Source: Sisyra terminalis (lineage: Eukaryota; Arthropoda; Insecta; Neuroptera; Sisyridae). Taken from it: a stretch of 64,000 nucleotides of DNA. The stretch covers positions 54,508,630 to 54,572,629 of the forward strand of contig OY292274.1 in NCBI GenBank assembly GCA_958496175.1. Direction: 5' to 3'. Every line of letters starts with the position of its first letter. The stretch's first letter is position 1. Positions 11,501 through 22,700 of the stretch are shown here, in pieces. The notes under the pieces are model-generated. The model did not search any database. It had not been told where the DNA came from and saw nothing but the letters and a program-made list of their open reading frames with translations. Made by a program: the position numbers and the translations under genes.

Positions 11501-13974
11501 TTAAACATAATTCAGATGACATTCCATTAAGTTTGTTTAATAACTTCAGTATTAGTTTTGAGACGGCAAATATGAGTCCTTTAGAAAAATTCAATTTAAG
11601 AATGATCAATAGTTCATCCGAATCTAACTAGAGTACCACCATTGGTGCTACTTTCTTTCGATTTGTTAATTAATTTATCATTTATTTTTTATAAATTTAA
11701 AAATATTAAATATTGTCATAATTGACATTGATAAATATTTTATTTATTATTTCCAAGTCACAGTTAATAAATTGAAACTCGTCGTAATCAGGAAAGAATT
11801 ATTATTCATTAATAAATGGTCATATTTTAACACCTCTTACATTTGATCTGATTTTACAATTTTAAACATTTGGGATCTAAAAAAATTAAAGACACTTTGA
11901 AACCATGTTAGGTTGTTGTTTTATTAATTTAACCATTTTATAAATCAACTAAAAATTTGATCAATTTCTTATGATATCAGATCTTAAGAAAAGTTAAATT
12001 ATAGACTTAGTTATCGAAGAATGAAGATCGGAGAGTTTCAGTGATACTGGTGTAATTATCAAACATTTCAAAATAATTTTTCTCAATTGTCTGAACTACT
12101 AAAGTGTTCCATTGAAAAGCATTTTTTTTATTTGTTGAAATACCAATATCACTTTTAAGTAATCTTTTATATTTGCAAATGCTTATATAGAACCTTCTTT
12201 TTTCTATAAATAATTCAAAGCAAACAAAAAATCAACTGAATTCAATATTTAAAATTCAACAATTTTTTAAGAAATTTTTTGAAAAGATAAAGAAGGTATA
12301 TTTTTGATTTTATAAACTAGGAAAAAATAAGCTCCATACATAACCTTTTGTATAAATCTTTTATAGAATAAATTTAAAATGTTTTATTATGCATCTCAAC
12401 ATGAAAATTACACTCAACTTTTCTTTTTACTATAATTTACCTAGATCTCATGCTTTATTAATTATTTCACTCACTGAACTTTGTAATGAAAATCGAATAT
12501 CGTACACAAATACAAAACTTTCTCAATGAATACTTTGATAAATTCAGCTTTGATACTTTATTGAAAAGCCTAGTATTTATTACGCTTATATCTAAGTACA
12601 CTTCAAAAACTTTCAATAGAACTTTATTTATGGAATTATTTATCAAATATAATCTTTTTTGCATTCAACAACACTACTTCTAAAGATTTCTAATAAGCTT
12701 TTGCAAAGCATCAAGAAGTATGTTTTTCTTTATTTTTCTGTATTATTATAAGGATGCAAACAAAAACCAATTATTTTTCTAAATTATAAAAGTACCTACT
12801 CCGGTTTTTTTAACCTTTTCTTCATCAAGTAACAAATATTCGTACAATTTCAACTTTTTGTATTTATTTTTTAAATAAATATACAAAATTAGAAATGCAT
12901 TATATTATTAAAGCGGTCTAAGAGGATTCGCGAGGACGTAATTTATCTTTGCATTTCCCCACACACTGCTTTTGTTATTTATTCTTATTTAAGTGAACTA
13001 GACGAGGGTGAAACTAGATTATCAATTGAAAAGAAATTGAAAAATCAGTCTCTGGAAAATCTCAAGTCTAAACTCAGTGTGATACCGCCACTATCGTCTG
13101 CTTTTTAGTGATTAAGAAATTGTTTTAACTTGTTTCTTTTTGGTATTTTAAATTACATTTCGTCTGAAAATAGTTTCAGCTAGACATTGCAGGAAATAAT
13201 AAATTTAAATGCAATATTTTAAATTAATGAGAAAACTTTGTGATTTTACAGTTTGAGTAATTGAAAATTAGAGTCGTTTTTTTGTCGAAGATATTCAAAT
13301 TTAAATATTAACATAATTACAAAGAAAAAGATAATATAGGTTTTGAAACGCCTAAATATTTAAATTTCTATTTGATATTCCGCGTTGTTTGTTTTATTAA
13401 AAAAAAAATTTATATAGTTTCTTTAACCGCTTTAAAAAATAGTTGAATACAAATCTGAAATGATGAAGCTTACGAACAAAGAATTAACACAAAATTTAAA
13501 TAATTATTAGTTGAAGATATGCTCGTAAATTAAGCTGAAAGACAAAAGAGTATCTTTTTATAAAATGGTATTATCGCTAGCGACATTTATTTCATATTTT
13601 TTCTAAGAAAAAAAATTCCGAGAAATAGTTCATTTTTTAAATTTGTTTTCTCGGAGGCGTCTCAATTTGAAACGCAAATGAATTATTTATTCTAATCATT
13701 CTAGTCTTTCGTGGATTTTCAAACTTCCATAATGACTTCGCAATATAATAACCAATGATTTTAATCATTCAGAAATGTAAATAATTTCTCTGTAACAATA
13801 TCAAAATACAACCGTGAACGGAAATCGATCACTAATTAGAAATATTATAAACGTAAACCTTTTCATTAGATGCGATATGGATCGAAAAGAAGTCGATTTT
13901 TTATTTATTACATACACATTTTAATATACACATAAGCTTATTGCTTATCTACCATTTTTTAAGAGTTTTTTTTT
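8531..13974. other. Long AT-rich stretch, mostly featureless
   Basis: No gene or known repeat was recognised. A small dyad GTGGGATT occurs at 9138-9145, inverted at 9169-9176 and again direct at 9198-9205. The stretch 10,785-11,194 is less AT-rich and has two overlapping minus-strand frames (83 and 76 codons) in different phases. These could be one frame broken by a frameshift, but the peptide matches no family I know. A pair of overlapping 65-codon frames on opposite strands near 12,467-12,683 looks like chance. Confidence 0.5.
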
Positions 13975-14560
13975 TCTTTATTTTCTTTGAAAGTGAAAAT
14001 TCTTTGGTATTGTTGTGATTTGAAATTTGATGAAACGAAAAAGTGGCAGTAAAAAAAGACAATCACAAAAATCTATAGAATATAGCGTGCGAAAAAATGA
14101 AATATAAAATATATTAGAGTGTTACCATGGTTTTTACCATGGTTACCATTGATCTGTTTATAATGGATTTTATATGCTGTACAGTAAACAAAAAACCGCT
14201 TTAAAAGTAACAACTGTAAACTACTGTAAGTACTGTATTTGTCAGAGCCATCTACGATAGCACAAATTTGGATTAACTTATGCAAAATATAACAGCGCCT
14301 ATGTTGGAAGCTTTAGAGGAGAAACTTATATACAGGTATCTTAAAGAGAGAAAGGCTTTTCGAAAAATTTGATAGTAAAAAATTTAAATCAATAGTCATT
14401 TATACTACACCCATACGTTTTGAATTTGGCATCAATATTATCATAAATATATCCAACAACTATCCTAATCCTGAAGTTTTTCATTCATTCCATTATCTTA
14501 AAGCTCACATTTTTGAAGGTTTCATTTCTATCAAGTGTGACCTGTACGCAAATTTAGATT
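13975..14560. repeat. Dispersed repeat R1, copy 1
   Basis: This stretch is a diverged copy of 30,180-30,890. Shared landmarks in the same order include TTGATGAAACGAAAAAG (ATGAAGCCAAAAAG in copy 2), ATCTGTTTATAATGGAT, CAGTAAACAAAAAACCG, AGCACAAATTTG, GTTGGAAGC, and CTCATTTTTGAAG with a following GACCTG. Gaps separate these blocks. No long frame is conserved between the copies and no terminal repeats were found. A SINE lies immediately at its right end. Confidence 0.55.
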
Positions 14561-14725
14561 TGTTTTTTAAATTAACGTTGCTTTACAATACTATGGTCTT
14601 TAGCGACCCTAGCGTTAATAAAGAGTCATAAATCGAGAAATACTGAATATTTGTTCGATACGAGTTTCAAACCGAACATTTACCAGTTTTGGAGTGGCCA
14701 CCTTGACTACTCGGCCATCAGTAAG
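14561..14725 (-). mobile_element. tRNA-derived SINE, copy 1
   Basis: Read on the minus strand, the element opens with a pol III A box (TGGCCGAGTAG), followed by a degenerate B-box region, then a tail that includes ATTAACGCTAGGGTCGCTA and AAAGACCATAGTA. The same order appears in copies at 33,311 (plus) and 49,978 (minus), all about 167 bp long. The head resembles tRNA-Ser (GGCCGAGTGGTCAAGG). This copy's B box is eroded (GGTTTGAAACTC), so it is probably old and inactive. No clear target duplication was found. Confidence 0.62.
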
Positions 14726-14856
14726 CTTCTATCAATTTCATTCGGCCAAAATTAGAAACACCAACTTCCCAGGATCCAAAAAAATACAAAAAATGATTAA
14801 TCGAATAATTATTTAATAATTAATGACTTATCAAAAGTATAGTTATTTATGTACCA

Positions 14857-14963
14857 AGGGCATTATCAAGGTGATAATGCCCGGAGAGCGATATAATACA
14901 ACCCGAAGGCCTCTGGCTCGAGGGATGTATGTCATTCGATGGGCATTATCACCTTATAACGCC
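14857..14963. repeat. GC-rich dyad module (GGGCATTATC), module 1
   Basis: A compact inverted-repeat module in very AT-rich DNA. GGGCATTATC (14858-14867) faces GATAATGCCC (14873-14882), and a second GGGCATTATC (14941-14950) faces TTATAACGCC. Between them a strong hairpin pairs ACAACCCGAAGGCC with GGCTCGAGGGATGT across three bases. A related but eroded module follows at 15,150. I do not recognise a named family. It may be a foldback transposon end. Confidence 0.5.
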
Positions 14964-15149
14964 TGAGGTGCATACAAATTTTTATTTTTCATTAATTCGT
15001 AAGAAAAATAAATTTTATCTCAATTCTAAATTTGCAAAATGTATTGAAATCTGTAAATAGTATGAAGTTCAAGTTTCCATGGAAAATATTAAATGGTTAC
15101 AAATTTAATTCATATTGGAGTCAAGCCTTCTTAGCAAAATATAAATTTG

Positions 15150-15232
15150 AGGGCATTATGAAAAATAATGCCCATTTCTAATAGGTTGCCCTTGACCACG
15201 GGAATTATGAATTATAACGCCCGCTAATATAT
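15150..15232. repeat. GC-rich dyad module, module 2 (eroded)
   Basis: GGGCATTAT and ATAATGCCC (15,151-15,173) form a short hairpin, followed by GGTTGCCCTTGACCACGGGA and ATTATAACGCCCG. Order and spacing mirror module 1, suggesting an internal duplication or two ends of one element, with the 190 bp between being AT-rich DNA. Confidence 0.42.
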
Positions 15233-15302
15233 ATACAATGTATTATAGTAGGCATAAAAGATTTAATTACCATAGTCAAGTATTATATTAAAATAATAGC
15301 TA

Positions 15303-16160
15303 CTTAGATCGAATAAATAGGTATTTCTTAAAATGGAAAATTAAAATAAATGCTGGAACGACAAAAGCCATTTCAATAACTAAACGAAGGCCAATTAAAA
15401 AGAAACGTGTTAGAATTGCCAACCAAGAAATAGAGTGACCTCCCACACTAAAGTACCTGGGGGTCACTTTGAACCAAAAATTAACATTCACAGTACATAT
15501 AAATAATCTAGTGCAAAAAAGATATGGTCTAATTATGGTCCTATTCCCCTTGCTAAATAGAAACAGTGCTCCAACCACAAAAAACAAAATACTTTTGTAC
15601 AAAGCTCTGGTAAGACCAATGCTCAATTATGCTGCACCATGCTGGAATTTTACTAGTGAAACCAATCTTAAAAAACTCCAGGTGACACAAAACAAATTTT
15701 TAAGATTTGGTCTAAAGACCCCCAGGTATACACTGATTAAACAACTACATGAAGATGGAAACCTTCCAATGATAAAGCTATTTTTAAGGGAAGTGTGAAA
15801 AATTATTTTTAAGATGCGAGGATAATGAGAGTGCCCTAATAAAAAGTATAGGCAGCTATGACCATAATGTCACAAGAAAACACAAGAGAATAAAACATAT
15901 TATTCACTAATTTTTAATTAACAAAATAAGTGCTGGTTTTTTTAAGGTCGTTTTTCCCAGTGATCTGAAACAGATATCTTTAAATATTTATATAGTTAAG
16001 AATCATATTATTTTTTTTTCTATTTTCTATATTTTCTAAAGTTGTTGAAAGTCAAAGACATGCGTCTGGAACTTTTACTATTATATTATTTTATTTCTTT
16101 TATTGTATATATATTGATACTGTAGAGTAGACCATTAAAAAACTTTTTATTATTTTATTA
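15303..16160 (+). mobile_element. 5'-truncated Jockey-like LINE insertion with 14-bp target duplication
   Basis: The inserted segment is flanked by a perfect 14-bp direct repeat, taaaataatagcta, at 15,289-15,302 and 16,161-16,174. It begins inside the reverse-transcriptase gene and ends in an AT-rich 3' UTR, as expected for target-primed reverse transcription followed by 5' truncation. The coding part is described separately. The 3' UTR (about 15,906-16,160) is T-rich, without long adenine tail. Confidence 0.8.
15306..15905 (+). pseudogene. Jockey-like reverse transcriptase, C-terminal part, broken
   Basis: A plus-strand frame covers the C-terminal third of a non-LTR reverse transcriptase. 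It carries a KWKIKINA segment and TKRRP just after the catalytic palm, KYLGVTLNQKLTF, then LYKALVRPMLNYAAPCW (thumb) and LQVTQNKFLRF. The tail in the +1 frame (DNESALIKSIGSYDHN, KHKRIKH) resembles Jockey-clade C termini. A TGA at 15,436-15,438 precedes KYLG, another TGA ends the main frame at 15,798, and a frameshift follows near 15,812. The catalytic FADD box lies upstream of the truncation and is absent. Inactive. Confidence 0.8.
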
Positions 16161-16174
16161 TAAAATAATAGCTA

Positions 16175-16697
16175 AATGTAAAATACAAAAAACACTTTTA
16201 TAGAAGCGTAACTAGTAACTAATGAACCAACTTTATGCTGTCATTTTATTCGCGAACAAAAGCATCAGTGAAATAAAAGAAAATTGAAACTTTTATGTAA
16301 TTATGAGCTAATAAGAGAAAACTTGAAAAAAATCAACCTCTTGTTTCATCCCTAATTATATGAAACTTAAAACAGTGTAACCAAAGCAGATTAGGATTCT
16401 TATACAATATTAATATTTGTTTGGAAAAACTATTAGTCTTCCATTATCCAGAAAGGAATAAAAATTTGTCATTTTCGATCGGATAGTCTTGACTTTGTTT
16501 GCTAAAATCATAATTCCATAACGTTCTGTGTTATCGAAAAGTATACAAGAACTATAAGGAATAGTTTATCAACAAACTGATAAATAGCCATGGTGTTTTA
16601 CCTATATCTTTTGAGCTTTCGTTTTCATTCATGTAGTTAAAGATGCTCTGAAGAATAATATATGAATAGTTATAACTTGTTAGAGAAAACAGAAAAC
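16175..16697. other. AT-rich DNA, no recognised feature
   Basis: Nothing recognisable was seen between the LINE target duplication and the (TA)n tract. Confidence 0.6.
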
Positions 16698-16741
16698 TAT
16701 ATATATATTTATATATATATATATCTATATATATATATATA

Positions 16742-16779
<38 letters not shown>
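16698..16779. repeat. (TA)n microsatellite with ATCTAT interruptions
   Basis: About 80 bp of alternating TA with three variant units. It abuts the left arm of the 655-bp palindrome. A second pure (TA)n tract lies about 80 bp beyond the right arm. Confidence 0.9.
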
Positions 16780-16781
<2 letters not shown>

Positions 16782-17436
16782 GAAAGTTTGAGCCCTTAAT
16801 ATTAATTTTAAGTCCTCGACCACGACGTGTAAAGATTTGCTATTGAAAATACACGGAAACTTTGATTTTTTATTTTTAATTTTTCTATATCTAAGCGGCA
16901 TTTCATGGGATCGCTTTTACCGAAGATGGTTTTTTCTCAGAATTAAACGCTCAACAAAAGTGCCCATTGCGACAAAGTCGTAACTCACACCGGTGAGGTA
17001 GTACGGGCCACTGAACCTGATTTTTCCATAAAATTCGCGTTTTTTTTTGCGTTTATCTCGTAAATAACAAGAGCTACGGAAAAATTATAAATGAAAAACT
17101 TGTAGAGAATTTGATTTCCTACAAAAAAAGTTCCTGTAGACCAAATCGCGAAGATCAATATTAAACGAGATATTAAGCCTTGAATTTTATGGAAAAATCA
17201 GGTTCAGTGGCCCGTACTACCTCACCGGTGTGAGTTACGACTTTGTCGCAATGGGCACTTTTGTAGAGCGTTTAATTCTGAGAAAAAACCATCTTCGGTA
17301 AAAACGATCCCATGAAATACCGCTGAGAAATAGAAATTTAAAAATAAAAATTCAGAGTTTCCGTGTATTTTCAATGGGAAATCTTTACACGTCTTAGTTG
17401 AGAACTTAAAATTAATATTAAGGGCTCAAACTTTCA
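16782..17436. mobile_element. 655-bp palindromic (foldback) element
   Basis: Left arm 16,782-17,036 and right arm 17,182-17,436, each 255 bp, are close inverted copies over their whole length. Shared strings include GAAAGTTTGAGCCCTTAATA, ACGTGTAAAGATTT, TTTCATGGGATCG, ACCGAAGATGGTTTTTTCTC, GTGCCCATTGCGACAAAGTC and CACCGGTGAGGTAGTACGGG. The 145-bp centre has its own small dyad (TATCTCGT and ACGAGATA). No protein frame is present. The (TA)n tracts around it fit an element targeting TA-rich DNA, but no clear target duplication was found. The transposon class is not identified. Confidence 0.75.
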
Positions 17437-17511
17437 GAGAATTTTTTTTTTTTTGGTATTTCCAACAAAATTTCACGATGGGACCAAAAAAAAAGTCATA
17501 AAAAAAATCAC

Positions 17512-17514
<3 letters not shown>

Positions 17515-17552
<38 letters not shown>
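17515..17552. repeat. (TA)n microsatellite
   Basis: A pure alternating TA tract of about 38 bp to the right of the palindrome. The 70-codon frame crossing it, which contains an Ile-Tyr run, is an artefact of the repeat. Confidence 0.9.
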
Positions 17553-17555
<3 letters not shown>

Positions 17556-20454
17556 ATGTAGATGGACGTAAATGTTCAATTTTATTGATCACATTTTCAT
17601 TAAAAATAAAGGTAGGTATTTTAAAAGGATTCAACGATTTGATGATCAATTTTATTTTTCGTTAGAGTTTCCATCACTGGTCGAAGTAGTTAAATTTTAG
17701 TGAAATCACTTAGCTGTATTAGAAAATCACAGAACCTATTACTGTAGGGAATACCGGGAATATTAACAGCAGTGAACTCATTTCAGGCTGAAAGCACATG
17801 CTCTTCTCCAATCTTAATTAAATGACTATACAGCAAGAGATGTTTTTCTCGTAATGCATCGTTGCATTACTGCATGTTATGTAATCGTACATACATGATT
17901 GTAATGTTTTTTTGATTCTATTAAGTATCCGCTTAGGGACACACCCCTGAATGTCCTCAGGTTGCGTTTATTATAACGTTATAATTTCATTGATCACAAA
18001 ATAAATATTGACCAGAAGCTATCAACCATTTCAATTACATAAATTTGAATTTCACTCTACTTTTAACAAATGACAAAAACCGATTAACGAGTATACTAAC
18101 AGTAGGAATTCAAGTATATGACATGAATTAGTGCAATTCATTTCATCTTATTTATATCAAAAAATTAATTACGTATAAAAGTAGATACAATAAAGGTTGG
18201 TAGTATTTTTTTTAATTTAAGCCTGTGTTCTTATGAAACATTAATTGGAATGCAAAAAAATATAATTATATTCTTAAAAATTGGACTCAATTCAAAATCA
18301 TTGACGTAATCAAGATTTATTTGATGTTCTACTTAATTTATATCCTTCTTAATTCAACAGTGGTATAAATATTCCTTTTGACTGAACCGTACGAAACGAG
18401 ACATAATTTATTTCGGTCTTTTTTGTTGATTTTATTAGATTTAACTAAACTATTTAACTCAAGGATTCCTTCCTGTGGTGTGTAAATATGCCAAACGGAA
18501 GAATTTTTTTGTGAATTTTGCTTGAACGTTTAAATCACCACTATCTTTATAAAGAAAATGTTTTTATTATCAAAGCTTGTGTTTCTCAAAGAAAAAATTT
18601 CTACATTTTAATTTATGGGTTTATTCTCAAGGATAAAAGCACATGAATAAGTTTCGTTCGTTATTTTTCAATAAAAATTCTTTTGCCTTATACTTACAAT
18701 TTTGATAAGAAATGATGAATTTCTGAAACAAGAACACAATGCAATTAATTTTTTTGATAACTCAAAAAATATTTTTACAATTAAAACTGCAACGAATCAA
18801 AAATCGTAACTAAAAGTGGATAAAACTTCAATATTTTTAAAAAAACATTAGTTTTATATTTTCAACGAAGCATTTTCACTGAATGTTTACAACGTATATA
18901 TAATAAATAATAGGATTAAAAAGAAACGTGAGAAAAATTCCAATTTTTAACTTAATCTGAAAAACATTAATTGAAAGTGCACATGTTTAGCGTACGAATT
19001 TTGATACAATAGAAAGATATGGTTTAAAATGCAATTGATTGCACTAACAGTACCCATTTATCATGTAAAGTAATACGAGTACATACACGTATTGTATTTG
19101 AACTTTGAAGTAAAAATTAAAACAGAATTTTAATTTTTAAGATAAATTTTTTGCAAGCTTTACACTTATCATTCTTTTCATCACCGTTTGTTTTAGTGAA
19201 AACCTATACAATAAGTGTACCACAAAGACGAAATCGCAATCATCAGCTAGTAAAATTATATCTACAATAAGGAAAACATTTTTCATTCAAATATCCGTTG
19301 ATACTCTCTATCAAAGGGAAACTATATAAGGTCTTCAATTATATATTATTCAATTATATATTATATATAATGTGGATCCCTTGGATCTAGAACTTTGAAG
19401 GAGTTGATTGAATTCGAAGACTCAATTGAGTCAATGAAATGAATTTCATTTTAAATTCTTTTAAAATTCTGCTTCTACTAAGACCTGGCTTTAAATGTAG
19501 TCTTTTAAAATACAAATTATTAAAAAAATTTGTTTTAGGATTACTCCTGATATATCAGGACTCCTTCATTGGCGATAATTTGTGCAATACATTATGAACA
19601 TAAAATGAAGATCTATAGAATACATTTTTTTTGAGGTTCAAAAAGAAAAAAGGTTGAAAACTTCTGTTCTTGATTACAAAAATTAAGTGGCATTTAAATG
19701 GATAGCTTTACTAATGGTTTTTCGAAAATGAAAATTAAAAGCAGAACTAAGATTGGTATGTAAGACAAGCAGAGGACAAAACTTCTTAACTATTTGCAAC
19801 CAAATAAGGAAATAAAAAGTTTTCATATTAAAATTCAAAATATATTTTTTTGATTTTTTTTTGAGTTCTTTAAAACTGTGAGTTAATTTAACGTGGTTCG
19901 ATCGAACTGCAGATAAGTTTCGATGCAAATATTACTTTCCTCCCAAGTTCTTCCGAATTATTGGAGACCTTAAGATGACGGTGCGTCTTATAATCCACGT
20001 TCCGATTAGATAAGAAATCTCTTCGTAACAGGGACCAGGTGTTTAATCTAAGGCACTTAATAACTTAATAAGGGTGTCGTCTTTATTTTCTTACCGGGTT
20101 TCCCTTTTTTAATTCCGTTAATCCTATTCCGATAGTGATCTTAAAACTCTGTCCGAAGTAAAACTAAGGAAATTGCTAAATTTTCACTATACCCAATTTT
20201 GACGTAAGAAGTATCAAAGGAAAATCTACTACTTAAAAAAATAATACAGGGTTCTTTTAATAAAAAAAAAATAAAAATGTAAAAGAACGACCCAAACCTC
20301 TTAATTAAAACTTAATCAAATTTACCAATAGATTAATGAAATCCATCCAGAGCGAAAGTTGAAGTTGCACATATAGAATCAGCAAAACACATCTTTTGGA
20401 ATTCCATTTTCGTTTTACGTGACCTTTCTCTATTCTTATTAGAATATAATTTCT
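17553..20454. other. AT-rich DNA, no recognised feature
   Basis: No repeat or gene was recognised. Short frames such as the 81-codon minus-strand one at 19,683-19,928 have no domain signal. Confidence 0.55.
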
Positions 20455-20479
20455 ATATAATCATTGGCATATAACGAAC

Positions 20480-20512
20480 ATAATGACAGTCGAAGACTGT
20501 TGAAACGCGTTG
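20480..20512 (+). ncRNA. Hammerhead-like relic, family E copy 1
   Basis: An intact 6-bp stem II (ACAGTC and GACTGT around GAA) is followed by TGAAACGCGTTG, the GAAA core with the palindrome ACGCGT. The upstream core is reduced to ATAATGA instead of CTGATGA, so this copy should not cleave. The intact family E core is at 26,171. Downstream, AAAGAAATTGAGTCATACGA to about 20,597 is shared with the family E tail at 26,691. Confidence 0.4.
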
Positions 20513-20530
20513 TATTCTATAAAAAAAATA

Positions 20531-20597
20531 AAGAAATTGAGTCATACGACATCTATAATTATTCATTAATTTTTTAATAAGTGACTTGGAAATAATA
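20531..20597 (+). repeat. Family E tail, copy 1
   Basis: The sequence beginning AAAGAAATTGAGTCATA, through TTCATTA, to GTGACTTGGAAATAA matches 26,691-26,754 in the same order. An inverted form of the first part (TTAATGAATAATAATAAATG then TTTGACTCAATTTCTT) lies at 26,053-26,094. It marks the outer arm of the family E element. Confidence 0.6.
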
Positions 20598-20600
20598 AAT

Positions 20601-21479
20601 TAAACCATCAATTTGGTTAATTGTTTCTTTGAACTAACAATTAATACCATTTTTAAAATTGGCCATTCAAAATTTCATTAATATTTGAGCAATGTTTATT
20701 TTATTGACATTTCAGTTATAAAAATGGGAATAAAATATTTTTATTTGATATAATTTCTAAGCAAAGAGCTATCATATATGTGCATTGCCAATGTTTTCCT
20801 TGCAAATGATGAATCAATATTTTCAAATAACATTCCCGAATACATGTTTCCAATATTTACTTAATATATTACATATTTTTGAGTACGAAATACCAAATAC
20901 GAACATGGCTGGACAAATTTTTATATCTTGTTGAAAAACGTATTCACATTCAAACGGGGTTCTCGTATTCTCACACATCAACTAGAAAACCGAATAAGTC
21001 TATCCATCTTTATATTCCGGAGACATGAATCGCCCTCGCTAGTCCATTCTTTTATATTATTTGCATTTGACTTTTCTTTAACCCACAAGGCAATATAAAA
21101 TAAAATTGCACAAGCAACATTGATAAAACATTATGATTCTCCATCACCACACACAAACGTCCTCGCAAAAATAAATTGTGCTTCGAATTTTTATTTTAAA
21201 TAAACAACACAATTTCATTTTATATCTAACCAAAGAATTGATGCATTCACATTCACTTCATACTTCAACAAAGTATCATAATATATGTAGTATATGCAAA
21301 CTTTATCTATAAGTATAAAGCTGGAAACCACAGGAAAATAAAATATAATTTAATTCAGTCCACTTCATGTTTATCACAAAATAACTTTAAATCTTTTAAG
21401 TATCAAAAAAAAAGTAAAATAAAATTATTTTCTATTGAATAGAAAAAGTATCGAATGGAAATTATTTTCGGAATGCTCA
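20601..21479. other. AT-rich DNA, no recognised feature
   Basis: No recognisable genes or repeats beyond short A and T runs. Confidence 0.55.
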
Positions 21480-21493
21480 AGGTATGAATCGCG

Positions 21494-21775
21494 CCGTCAT
21501 TGGGCCCTTAATTAGGAAATCCCTAGTGAGGTCCAATGAGGACTCTAATAGAGCATTCCTAATAAGGAAATTCCCATTGAGCCTTATGTAGGCTCAGAGT
21601 GAGAAAACCAAACTAGGAAATTAAAAATATTAATAGTGTAAGTTTTTCCCCATTGGGCACTATGTGGGCCAACAGTGGGAAATTCCAACGTTGATTTTTT
21701 TTTTTTTTTTGTAAATCGTTTCCCATGGGGCCCTACGCGGGTTCACAGTGGGAAAGCTCAACAGTGAAATTAAAA
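21494..21775. repeat. Cluster of CCCATTGGGC-type imperfect repeats
   Basis: A GC-richer block in AT-rich DNA holding at least three diverged units on an approximate pattern CCCATTGGGC, then TATGTGGGC, then CACAGTGGGAAATTCCAA. Units begin near 21,567 (CCCATTGAGCC), 21,648 (CCCATTGGGCACTA) and 21,722 (CCCATGGGGCCCTA), spaced about 75-80 bp. A weaker unit is at about 21,500. Related strings recur at 22,190 and 23,098. Function and class are unknown. Confidence 0.5.
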
Positions 21776-22082
21776 CTACTGAAAATGCTTTATTTTAAAG
21801 TATAATTTTCATTCTAAATAAAAAAATAATTAATAATCGAATTTTTTAAAGCTAAAAAGTAGTTTTAATTTTAAGTTTTAACATTTTTGAAATAAATTAA
21901 TTAAAGATCTTAAATAAACGCGCTTCAATTAAGTGCGTTGAAGTGAGATTACTGTTACAGGGTTTACTGGATATTTTTTTTGATATATGTGCACATATTA
22001 TTGCATCAGTTAATATTTGAGCGTTTAAAAACCAGAAAATATAGCGAATCAATGCAACAATTTACCAATATACAAGCGTCTA

Positions 22083-22172
22083 ATGACTACAGAATCTTCA
22101 CATCCTTCTGATAATTTGGAAGAAGTATCAAATATAACCAACAATGAACCTGCACTAGAAGATAATGATTAG
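22083..22172 (+). CDS. Very short acidic frame, possible exon fragment
   Basis: A 29-codon ATG-to-TAG frame has a strikingly non-random composition: rich in Ser, Thr, Asn, Glu and Asp (MTTESSHPSDNLEEV near the start, PALEDND at the end). It lies between the two clusters of CCCATTGGGC repeats and could be a relic of a protein carried by that element. The length is too small for assignment and chance is quite possible. Confidence 0.15.
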   Translation: MTTESSHPSDNLEEVSNITNNEPALEDND

Positions 22173-22192
22173 TTATTTGATAACAGATTTCC

Positions 22193-22241
22193 CAAATGGG
22201 GCCCAATAGGAGCCCCATAGGGCTCACTCGAAAATTTCTAA
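22193..22241. repeat. CCCATTGGGC-related repeat, left member
   Basis: The segment containing GGGGCCCAATAGGAGCCCCA and GGGCTCACTCGAAAATTTCT is repeated in the same orientation at 23,098-23,145. The pair encloses two small inverted-repeat elements. These may be direct repeats of one larger decayed element or independent units of the same family. Confidence 0.5.
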
Positions 22242-22397
22242 TCGAACACTTTTCTATCTATGTATTGAAGGTAAGTTTTTTTCATTGGGATTTTCTTAAA
22301 AATGATATTTTTTTTAATAGTTAATATTTAACTATAAATGATAGATGCAATTCGACAAAAATTTAGCTTTGACACAGGGGATGAACTTAGGCTGGGA

Positions 22398-22585
22398 CAA
22401 CGGCAGATCTAGGATTTTTTACTGGAAGGGGGGCACAAGGGTCCAACGGCAAAAAAATCAACAATAACTATTACAACAAACAGTTTATTTCTACAAGTAC
22501 TAGTATGTATAGGAAGGTTTATGAAAGTGTCAAAATACTTTGGGGGGCACGCGCCCCCGTGCGCCCCCCTCTAAATCCACCCTTA
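22398..22585. mobile_element. hAT-type MITE (188 bp)
   Basis: The left end CAACGGCAGATCTAG and right end (complement TAAGGGTGGATTTAG) form imperfect terminal inverted repeats. Both are followed inward by G-rich GGGGGGCAC blocks. The flanks are ggctggga (22,390-22,397) and ggctgtga (22,586-22,593), an 8-bp duplication with one mismatch, as expected for hAT. The GGCGGATCTAG-like end followed by a run of G is a common arthropod hAT MITE pattern. Non-coding. Confidence 0.66.
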
Positions 22586-22700
22586 GGCTGTGATGAACAT
22601 AGATAGCTAAGGGTGCCAAATATTAAATATATTGAATAGCTTAATAATTTTTTATACCATTATTTTAAAGACCAGATATCTATAGAATAAATTCTTTAAC

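Noticed and set aside
17453..17665. 70-codon plus-strand frame with an Ile-Tyr run
   Set aside because: It is produced by translating the (TA)n microsatellite.
19520..19570. Small dyad TCCTGATATATCAGGA
   Set aside because: It is a short palindrome likely by chance, with no repeats or context to support a function.
21494..21775. CRISPR-like array because of regularly spaced GC-rich units
   Set aside because: Units are diverged, internally palindromic and few, the spacers are AT-rich, and the genome is clearly eukaryotic.
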